Shown here piece by piece: positions 6,620 to 11,944 of a DNA stretch of 12,335 bases. The notes beneath the pieces are model-generated. The model saw nothing but the letters and a program-made list of their open reading frames with translations. It did not search any database and was not told where the DNA came from. Position numbers and translations under genes: made by a program. Where the stretch lies: assembly GCA_964541375.1 (NCBI GenBank), contig CAZIPT010000072.1, positions 1 to 12,335 on the forward strand. The letters are read 5' to 3'. Positions within the stretch are counted from its first letter, which is position 1. Each line of letters begins with the position of its first letter. Source of the stretch: JBAXEO01 sp964541375 (GTDB lineage Bacteria > Actinomycetota > Coriobacteriia > Anaerosomatales > JAAXUF01).

Positions 6620-7332
6620 CAGTTCTGCCCCTTCAGTCGCTTTATTGCGGCAAGTATGCCGGGGGTGTTCGGAATGAGCGCGTCAGCTTTGTTGTAGGCC
6701 GCAAGCGCCTTCTCTCGATCACCGAGTCCTTCGTAGGCGGCACCGAGAGCCGCATACCCGTCGGCGTCGTTGGACTGGGCGATGACGTAGCGCTCAAGAT
6801 TCTCCACCGCTCCGTCATAGCGCTTGTCTCGCAGATACAGCGTGCCCAAGGCCCACCTGACGTCCACCGTCTCGGTGACCTCAAGTGACTTGAGATACGT
6901 TGCTATCGCCGCGTCCTTGTTGCCGCGCACCTCCGCGATCTTGCCTTGCGCGTACAGACTCTCGGCCAAGATCGCCCCGGTCGGGTTGATGCTCTGCAGA
7001 TCGGTGAGCGACTGGAGCGCCTGATCGTAGGCCTTGGTCTTGAAGTACTCATTTGCCAATACCAGGTAGAGACCGCCGACATTGGGCGTCTTCTTGATCT
7101 GCGCCCGCACTTCCCTGATGCGCGAGTCCGCCATAGTCTGAGGCACCTCGGCGCTGCGTGTGGTACGCAGGATGAAGAAGCCCCCCACGCCTATCGCGAC
7201 CAGCAACAGCACAATTATGCTGGCCAGTATCAGGCTCACGGGCGATCCCCGGCGTGGCGTTTCGTCTAGGTCCTGCTCCTCCTCGTCCAGATCCTGCTCC
7301 GGAGGCAGCTCTTGGTTCTCTTCTTCCCTCAC
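6619..7332 (-). CDS. Membrane-anchored tetratricopeptide repeat protein
   Basis: The 237-residue product has a very acidic N-terminal tail (Glu/Asp-rich, residues 2-24), one membrane segment (about 33-55) and an outer helical domain. TPR-like units lie at about 84-117, 121-153, 156-186 and 190-223; the last is clearest (GYAALGAAYEGLGDREKALA). The architecture recalls TPR assembly factors such as those of cytochrome c maturation, but no specific family was recognised. The GTG start at 7332 follows GAGAGGG by about 7 nt. It is the first gene of a two-gene unit with the NHL protein. It probably acts as a scaffold for partner proteins on the outer face of the membrane; partners are unknown. Confidence 0.82.
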   Translation of the reverse strand: MREEENQELPPEQDLDEEEQDLDETPRRGSPVSLILASIIVLLLVAIGVGGFFILRTTRSAEVPQTMADSRIREVRAQIKKTPNVGGLYLVLANEYFKTKAYDQALQSLTDLQSINPTGAILAESLYAQGKIAEVRGNKDAAIATYLKSLEVTETVDVRWALGTLYLRDKRYDGAVENLERYVIAQSNDADGYAALGAAYEGLGDREKALAAYNKADALIPNTPGILAAIKRLKGQN

Positions 7333-7590
7333 GTGGTTTCCCTCTCTGCTATTCAGTGATGACGCACGCCCTTGTTCGCCTCAATTGCTACCCAAGTCGG
7401 CGCCAAAAGAATTCAACGAGGAGCACTCTTCATCGGCGCGTTCGAATCAGACATCGTTATGCAACCCCTGTTCCAAGTCAGCAGGGCGCTCTGTGAGGGT
7501 TGGGTGAAGCGACGCAACGGCATGCAGTGCCAGATGGACCTTCCTCGGTGAGTCGCCCCCCGCGGCGGTTCACCAGGCTCACTCACTGAG

Positions 7591-7977
7591 CTAAGCGGCG
7601 GCCTCGTCGATGATCGCGAAGAGCACGCGCTCCACCTCCGCGGCGGTATCGCCGATGCCGGCGGCCGGGAAGAAGCCCCCGATCAGCGTCGGGCGCATTG
7701 TCGAGATCAGCGTCTGACCGTCCTCGGTGTAGACCATGATGGGGCACGGGAGCATCAGGCCGATCTTGGGGTCGGCAGCGAGCACCTGGCTGGCGAACTT
7801 GGCGTTGCACATCTCGACGATCGTAAGCGGTTCGCGGGTGAAGCCCTTCTCGGCGAGCGTCGCCTGGACATCGTGGACGAACTGGACGCGGAAGCCGTGA
7901 GCAGCCGTCAGGTCGATGACCGAGGTCACGGCGTCGGCGAATGACTTGCTGGTTGGGACGGTGTAGTCGAGCTCCAT
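7591..7977 (-). CDS. DUF302 family protein
   Basis: The 128-residue product matches DUF302 proteins in length and core: EMCNAKFASQVLAADP (about 55-70) followed by KIGLMLPCPIMVYTEDG (71-87). The conserved Cys residues at about 57 and 78 are present. There is no signal peptide or membrane segment, so it is cytosolic. The ATG at 7977 follows AAGGAGG by 7 nt; the open frame extends further upstream, but that extension lacks a binding site and family similarity. The biochemical function of DUF302 is not established. A CsoR-like dyad just upstream suggests control by a copper- or sulfur-sensing repressor. The gene appears to be transcribed alone. Family assignment is firm; function is unknown. Confidence 0.88.
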   Translation of the reverse strand: MELDYTVPTSKSFADAVTSVIDLTAAHGFRVQFVHDVQATLAEKGFTREPLTIVEMCNAKFASQVLAADPKIGLMLPCPIMVYTEDGQTLISTMRPTLIGGFFPAAGIGDTAAEVERVLFAIIDEAAA

Positions 7978-8040
7978 GGAGCGCCTCCTTGGAAGGGCGG
8001 GAATCCGTGCTGCCGCGATGCTACGCCGATTCGCCGAGAA

Positions 8041-8056
8041 ATACCATACGGGGTAT
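8041..8056. promoter_or_regulatory. CsoR/CstR-like operator dyad upstream of the DUF302 gene
   Basis: ATACC-ATACGG-GGTAT is an inverted repeat, 64 bp before the DUF302 start. Read on the minus strand (ATACCCCGTATGGTAT) it resembles the ATACCCC-type operators of CsoR-family repressors. The match is imperfect in the right half and is judged by eye. Confidence 0.4.
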
Positions 8057-8072
8057 CCGAGCATCGGCGTTG

Positions 8073-8094
8073 GCCCGAGTTGCGCGGTTCGGGC
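8073..8094 (-). terminator. Weak hairpin after the propeller gene
   Basis: GCCCGA and TCGGGC form a 6-bp stem with a 10-nt loop about 20 bp beyond the stop of the TolB-like gene. No T-run follows on the minus strand, so termination here is uncertain. Confidence 0.3.
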
Positions 8095-8112
8095 GCGGGC
8101 GACGTGCAGACG

Positions 8113-9297
8113 CTAGAGCCCCGCGCCGCTCACGACCATCAGGCGTCGCGTTCCCGTCGGGCTCACGTGGTAGAGCGCGGTCTTCTCGCCCTGGAACGCA
8201 TTGCCCTCGATGAAGAGGATGTCCTTTCCGGACACCGACCACTTGAGTGGGTAGTTGTCGCGACGCGACGACAGGGAGAACGGTGCGCCGCCCGCGGTCG
8301 GCACCAGCCACATGCGCGAGTAACCGTCGTCGCTCTCCGCGGCGTAAAGGAGATTCAGACCGTCGGGGCTGAGCAGCATACGTCCGAACGTCGCGCCCTT
8401 CTCGGCCGCGACGGTGCCCGGTTTGACCAGCCGGCGCGTACCCGAACCGTCGAGGGCAAGCGACCAGATCGCGGCGCCTTCGGCCGCAGACATCGTGGAG
8501 ACGAAGATCCGATTGTTGCCCAACGCAATCCCTATAGGGTCGCCCCCGGGCACAGGGATCGGCGCGAACGCTCCGCCTTCTCTGGAGACGAGGATCTGCG
8601 GTGTTGCCGTCGAGCCAGGTGGCGGCAACAGCGCGATGTTCGCCCCGTTTGGGGAGACCGCCACGCCGGATCCCGCGCCGATCGCTGACTCCTGACCGCC
8701 GGAAGGCGAAACGCTGAAGATCTGCGCCGTGCCGTCGGGAGCGACGCGCATGAAGAGCACGGCCGAGGAGTCCGGCAGCCACACCGGCAGGACCGTCTCG
8801 GCGATTGCCGAGAACAGCAGCTTGCCGGTCGCCACCTCGTAGAGCGAGATGCTCCCGTTGCGGGCGAGCGCCAGCGTCAGACCGTCGGGCGACAGCGCGA
8901 ACTGGCCGTCGGTCGCTTGGGTGACCGCGCTAGCCGATCCGCCGTCCTCGTCGGCGACGTAGACCGACGAGCCGAGACGAAACTCGATCTTGGCTGCGCG
9001 GACGATGCCGGGAGCGGCACCCTCCCCGCTCCCGGCTGCGGCTGCAGCGGCTGCAGCCGCAGTCGCGCTTGAGCTCTCCGCCGAGGCGGCCGGTGTCGCG
9101 AGTAGCGAGCTGGTCGCGGTGGTCACCGACGAAGAGGTCTCCTGCGCCGGCGTGTACGTACGCGGCGCGGCGGGTTTGGGATGTGGCCGGAAGACGGCCC
9201 AGGCGCCCATCGCCAGGATGGCGACACCGAGCACGCTGATCGCGACGATCAGCGCGACTCGGGTCCGCAAACTGTCATCCGGGATGGGCGACGTCAT
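8113..9297 (-). CDS. Membrane-anchored TolB/PD40-like beta-propeller protein
   Basis: The 394-residue product has a short cytoplasmic end, one membrane segment (about 13-35), and an Ala/Ser/Thr/Pro-rich linker (about 37-97) with a run of nine or more Ala near residue 80. A propeller domain with WD40/PD40-type blades follows. Repeated units include FALSPDGLTLALAR, VAVSPNGANIALL and MLLSPDGLNLLYAAES, each the S-P-[DN]-G motif with a following hydrophobic strand, as in TolB. The linker is typical of surface proteins of high-GC Gram-positives. The ATG at 9297 has only a weak AGGA upstream and lies 36 nt after the isocitrate dehydrogenase stop, so they may be co-transcribed. The ligand is unknown and there is no obvious functional tie to isocitrate dehydrogenase. 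Confidence 0.82.
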   Translation of the reverse strand: MTSPIPDDSLRTRVALIVAISVLGVAILAMGAWAVFRPHPKPAAPRTYTPAQETSSSVTTATSSLLATPAASAESSSATAAAAAAAAAGSGEGAAPGIVRAAKIEFRLGSSVYVADEDGGSASAVTQATDGQFALSPDGLTLALARNGSISLYEVATGKLLFSAIAETVLPVWLPDSSAVLFMRVAPDGTAQIFSVSPSGGQESAIGAGSGVAVSPNGANIALLPPPGSTATPQILVSREGGAFAPIPVPGGDPIGIALGNNRIFVSTMSAAEGAAIWSLALDGSGTRRLVKPGTVAAEKGATFGRMLLSPDGLNLLYAAESDDGYSRMWLVPTAGGAPFSLSSRRDNYPLKWSVSGKDILFIEGNAFQGEKTALYHVSPTGTRRLMVVSGAGL

Positions 9298-9333
9298 GCT
9301 TCCTGGCTCCTCGGCGCGGCTGCTCTGAGGCTT

Positions 9334-10422
9334 CTAGAACGTCGCGATGATGGCATCGGCGTATGCCTGTGTGCCGACGCAACCATCGGTGCTACCGGTG
9401 TTGGTGCGCTTGATGTCGTAGGTGACGTTGATGCCCTCAGCAAGAACCGAGCGAACTCCGGCCAGGACCTTGTCGGCAGCTTCACGCTCTCCGATGTGCT
9501 GAAGCATGAGCACCGCCGTGAGGATCTCGGCCGTGGGGTTGGCCATGTCTTTCCCGGTGTACTTGGGCGCCGAGCCGTGGACCGGCTCGAAGACGGCGCA
9601 GTCGGTGCCGATATTGGCTCCCGGCGCGATACCGAGCCCGCCGATGAGACCGGCGGCGAGGTCGGAGACGATGTCACCGTAGAGGTTCGGAAGCACCACG
9701 ACGTCGAAGTTCTCGGGGTAGAGCACGAGGCCCATGCAGGTCATGTCGACGATCTTGTCCTCGAACTCGACGCGGCCCTCGTACTCGGCGGCGACCCTGC
9801 GCGCGACCTCAAGGTAGAGGCCGTCGGAGTACTTCAGGATGTTGGCCTTGTGGACGGCGGTGACCTTCTTGCGGTTGTTGGCCAGCGCGTACTCGAAGGC
9901 CCAACGAACGATGCGCTCGGAGCCGGTGATCGAGATCGGCTTGAGCGAGATTCCGGAGTCAAGACGGATGGTGCCGGCACCCTTGGCCTTGCAGAACTCG
10001 ATGAGCTCAAGCGTCTCAGGCTTGCCCTCCTCGAACTCTATGCCGGCGTACAGGTCCTCGGTGTTCTCTCGGACGATGACGATGTCGATGTCCTCGTAGC
10101 GCGCGCCGGTGCCGGGCATGGAGTACGCAGGGCGCAGGTTGGTATAGAGGTCGAGCTCCTTGCGAAGCGCGACGTTGACGCTGCGAAAGCCCGTGCCGAC
10201 CGGCGTGGTGATCGGGCCCTTGATCGCAACCCTGTTCTTGCGACAGGACTCGATGACGTGCTCGGGAAGCGGCGTGCCGTACTTGCCCATGACGTCGGAT
10301 CCGGCTTCGACGATTTCCCACTCGATGTCGACCCCGGTCGCCTCGACCACGCGGCGCATAGCCGTGGTGATCTCAGGTCCGATGCCGTCGCCGGGAATAA
10401 GCGTAACCGTGTGCTTGGCCAT
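9334..10422 (-). CDS. icd: Isocitrate dehydrogenase, short type
   Basis: The 362-residue enzyme oxidatively decarboxylates isocitrate to 2-oxoglutarate in the cytosol. Visible are the N-terminal IPGDGIGPEI (9-18), the substrate-binding FRSVN with Ser81 (an isocitrate rather than isopropylmalate sign), catalytic Tyr126 in ENTEDLYAGIE, Lys192 in HKANILKYSDG and the metal-binding NLYGDIVSD (246-254). The cofactor loop reads HGSAPKYTGKDMANPTA (282-298), and VTYDIKR lies near the end. By analogy with E. coli IDH, Lys287, Tyr288, Tyr335 and Arg339 match the NADP-type determinants, whereas Ala294 matches the NAD type. Preference for NADP is inferred. It is shorter than E. coli IDH (416). AGGAGG lies 9 nt before the ATG. 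2-Oxoglutarate made here would feed glutamate synthesis. A homoisocitrate or related substrate is possible but less likely. Confidence 0.9.
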   Translation of the reverse strand: MAKHTVTLIPGDGIGPEITTAMRRVVEATGVDIEWEIVEAGSDVMGKYGTPLPEHVIESCRKNRVAIKGPITTPVGTGFRSVNVALRKELDLYTNLRPAYSMPGTGARYEDIDIVIVRENTEDLYAGIEFEEGKPETLELIEFCKAKGAGTIRLDSGISLKPISITGSERIVRWAFEYALANNRKKVTAVHKANILKYSDGLYLEVARRVAAEYEGRVEFEDKIVDMTCMGLVLYPENFDVVVLPNLYGDIVSDLAAGLIGGLGIAPGANIGTDCAVFEPVHGSAPKYTGKDMANPTAEILTAVLMLQHIGEREAADKVLAGVRSVLAEGINVTYDIKRTNTGSTDGCVGTQAYADAIIATF

Positions 10423-10516
10423 CTTGTGGTGCCTCCTGGGTGTCGGGACGGGTCACAGCGCCCGCCTCGGCGAATGAGAACGCGCGCGCGATTTCGATGC
10501 TCGCCGCGCGAGTGTG

Positions 10517-10522
10517 ATTGTA
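10517..10522 (-). promoter_or_regulatory. -10 box for the isocitrate dehydrogenase transcript
   Basis: TACAAT on the minus strand lies about 95 bp before the isocitrate dehydrogenase start, in the gap after the HEAT-like gene. No good -35 hexamer sits 16-18 bp upstream, so the call rests on the -10 box and position. Confidence 0.35.
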
Positions 10523-10558
10523 CGCGATGGTGACGACAGAAGAGCGAGCGCCCCGAAC

Positions 10559-11215
10559 CTACTCCGGCAGCGGCTTCTTGCGCTTGCGGTGCTTGGGAGC
10601 GGCCGCCACGATGCTCGATGCGCGACGCTTCAGGAGCCCCTTGGCGAAGTCGGCGTCGAACTCCATGCGGTCGGCCGCCGCGATCTTGACCTCGTCGGTC
10701 GCAGCGCCCTGCACCAGCGCGAGAACTGCCACCAGCATGGCGGGGAACTCGGCATCGCCGTGGTAGCAGCGAATGGCCTCGTCGATCCACGGCCAGACCT
10801 TCTCGGAGCGGCGAGCGGTGGTCGCGCCGTACGTGCAGAGCAACCGGAAGGCCGCCAGGCGGACGACGCCGGACTCCTCGTCGTGCAACGCCGTCTCGAC
10901 CGCGGGCAGCGTCTTGTCGACGAGACGCGCATCGACCGGCACCAGGGCCTCGAACGTGCCGAGAACCTCCCAGCGAGTCTGCGACTCGGGGCGATGCAGT
11001 GCGTCAGCGAGCTGCGGCGCGTAATCCTTGAGCAACGCGGGCTGCTCGGCTGCGACGAGGTTCACGACGCTCGCGGCGACCTGCCGAGAACGTCGATCCT
11101 CGCCGGCGAGTGCATCGACGACCGAGGACAGCAGTTTGGGATCGGTGAGGGCGGCTTCGGCGGTGGTGGTCTTGTCGGCATCCGGTGAGAAGCCGGGAGG
11201 GGTCTTTACGGCCAT
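10559..11215 (-). CDS. HEAT-like helical repeat protein, function unknown
   Basis: The 218-residue protein is almost entirely helical, with regularly spaced units such as SRQVAASVVNLVAAEQP (about 43-59), TRWEVLGTFEALVPVDA and GVVRLAAFRLLCTYGA. It resembles HEAT or armadillo repeats of 35-40 residues. It has no signal peptide, membrane segment or catalytic motif. The C-terminus ends in a basic tail (KHRKRKKPLPE) that could bind nucleic acid or acidic partners. The ATG at 11215 has GGAG about 8 nt upstream. An extended -10 promoter lies about 80 bp upstream, divergent from nifQ. Such solenoid proteins usually mediate protein contacts; no specific role can be read here. Confidence 0.7.
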   Translation of the reverse strand: MAVKTPPGFSPDADKTTTAEAALTDPKLLSSVVDALAGEDRRSRQVAASVVNLVAAEQPALLKDYAPQLADALHRPESQTRWEVLGTFEALVPVDARLVDKTLPAVETALHDEESGVVRLAAFRLLCTYGATTARRSEKVWPWIDEAIRCYHGDAEFPAMLVAVLALVQGAATDEVKIAAADRMEFDADFAKGLLKRRASSIVAAAPKHRKRKKPLPE

Positions 11216-11296
11216 GAGTCAGCTCCGAAGTCGTGGTGGCGGGTTCGCACAGAGTATTCCCACGCGGCGCAAGAAACGCGGCGCACGCGCCGAGGG

Positions 11297-11305
11297 ATTA
11301 TACCA
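11297..11305 (-). promoter_or_regulatory. Extended -10 promoter of the HEAT-like gene
   Basis: TGGTATAAT on the minus strand is a perfect -10 box with the extended TGn element. This compensates for the absence of a good -35. It is 81 bp before the HEAT-like ATG and about 55 bp from the divergent nifQ promoter. Confidence 0.6.
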
Positions 11306-11357
11306 GACGGTCTAGCTGGGGCTGATCGCGAGCGAAACGCGGCTGAAACCAAACCCC

Positions 11358-11366
11358 TGGTATACA
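11358..11366 (+). promoter_or_regulatory. Extended -10 promoter, probably giving a leaderless nifQ mRNA
   Basis: TGGTATACA has a 5-of-6 -10 box with a TGn extension and ends exactly 6 bases before the nifQ ATG. Transcription would therefore begin at or next to the start codon, which fits the lack of any ribosome binding site before nifQ. Leaderless messages with this layout are common in actinobacteria. Confidence 0.45.
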
Positions 11367-11372
11367 TACTGC

Positions 11373-11732
11373 ATGGATATGCCCGCGGACATCCCGTTGG
11401 AGCGACAGAACGAGTACACCGCGCTCGTCCGGCTGCTCATGGAGTACGCCGCACCCGGGGACGCACAGTCGGCTCCGGTTGCCGACCGCATCACGCGCGC
11501 CGCTATGCAGCCGGGCCACCTCTGGCGAGCAATGGAACTGAATGATCGCGCCGAGCTCAGAGCGCTGTTCGAGACGCACTTCCCAACGCTGGCTGCTGGC
11601 AACACCAAGGACATGCGCTGGAAGAAGTACCTCTACAAGCTCATGTGCGGCTGGCCCGGTTTCGAGGGTTGAACGCGCCCCAGCTGCTCGGCGTGCCCGA
11701 GCTATGAGGAGTGCTTCGGCGCCGAGGACTAA
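11373..11732 (+). CDS. nifQ: NifQ-like molybdenum-delivery protein with an in-frame TGA at a conserved cysteine (candidate selenoprotein)
   Basis: NifQ carries a Mo-Fe-S cluster and supplies molybdenum for FeMo-cofactor synthesis. The frame shows NifQ hallmarks: GHLWRAMELNDRAELRALF (about 48-66), HFPTLAAGNTKDMRWKKYLY (69-88), then LMCGWPGFEG. A TGA follows at 11670-11672 (codon 100). The same frame continues TRPSCSACPSYEECFGAED to a TAA at 11730-11732. With Cys at codon 100, this gives exactly the family motif C-x4-C-x2-C-x5-C. The TGA thus replaces the first cluster cysteine (TGC/TGT to TGA), the pattern seen when Sec replaces Cys. A SECIS-like hairpin follows. Alternatives are a nonsense mutation, an assembly error, or a 99-residue truncated product. 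TGA is a normal stop in other genes here, so there is no general recoding. The full product of 119 residues is shorter than typical NifQ (about 170). nifH follows on the same strand. NifQ identity is strong; Sec insertion is a hypothesis. Confidence 0.85.
11686..11702 (+). promoter_or_regulatory. Candidate bacterial SECIS hairpin in nifQ
   Basis: GCTCGG (11686-11691), loop CGTGC (11692-11696) and CCGAGC (11697-11702) form a perfect 6-bp stem with a 5-nt loop. The loop starts 19 nt after the TGA and has G at its second position followed by U. These values fit the known geometry of bacterial SECIS elements (loop about 16-37 nt after UGA, G among the first loop bases). Short GC hairpins are common in GC-rich DNA, so this is supportive, not proof. 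Confidence 0.4.
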
Positions 11733-11781
11733 GGTACGGCGGCCTTCTTCGACCCGACCCCCGAAACATCAGCGCAACAAC

Positions 11782-11797
11782 GCGACATTTCTGTCGC
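11782..11797. promoter_or_regulatory. Operator-like dyad upstream of nifH
   Basis: GCGACA-TTTC-TGTCGC is a perfect 6-bp inverted repeat centred about 80 bp upstream of the -24 element. This is the distance range of enhancer sites for sigma-54 activators. It is not the classical NifA site (TGT-N10-ACA), and no such site was found in 11733-11870, so the binding protein is unknown. Confidence 0.35.
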
Positions 11798-11817
11798 ACT
11801 CGCCTCCCAAAGTGTCG

Positions 11818-11862
11818 TAGCGCTCGCGGCTCGGTACGGTAAACCACCTGCTCAGAGCGCTA
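11818..11862 (+). repeat. 8-bp inverted repeat between nifQ and nifH
   Basis: TAGCGCTC (11818-11825) and GAGCGCTA (11855-11862) are perfect inverted copies with a 29-nt spacer, ending 7 bp before the -24 element of nifH. It might be a factor-independent stop for the nifQ message, although no T-run follows, or a regulator site. Chance is possible. Confidence 0.3.
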
Positions 11863-11869
11863 TTCGGCT

Positions 11870-11885
11870 TGGCACGAACGTTGCG
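11870..11885 (+). promoter_or_regulatory. Sigma-54 (-24/-12) promoter of nifH
   Basis: TGGCAC-GAACG-TTGCG matches the sigma-54 consensus TGGCAC-N5-TTGCW except for the last base, with the invariant GG and GC exactly 10 bp apart. Transcription would start near 11896, about 50 nt before the nifH ATG. The promoter type is classical for nifH in proteobacteria and implies control by an enhancer-binding activator such as NifA. Confidence 0.75.
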
Positions 11886-11944
11886 ATTCTTCGGAGCCAT
11901 CTCACCGGGTTTTCAGCCCATCAGACGGCTTCGAAGGAGGAACG

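Noticed and set aside
7333..7590. Possible small gene or riboswitch between the DUF302 and TPR genes
   Set aside because: No start with a binding site, conserved RNA core or convincing promoter was found; left as unassigned.
9040..9070. GCTGCAGCC tandem repeat as a mobile or regulatory repeat
   Set aside because: It encodes the alanine run in the linker of the TolB-like protein and is explained by coding sequence.
9181..10533. 450-codon open frame on the plus strand
   Set aside because: It is antisense to the clearly coding isocitrate dehydrogenase gene and part of the propeller gene; its composition is that of a reverse-frame shadow.
11373..11672. nifQ as a complete 99-codon gene ending at the TGA
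   Set aside because: The same frame continues with the three remaining NifQ cysteines at exact spacing, so ending at the TGA would drop the defining cluster motif; a full-length reading is favoured.
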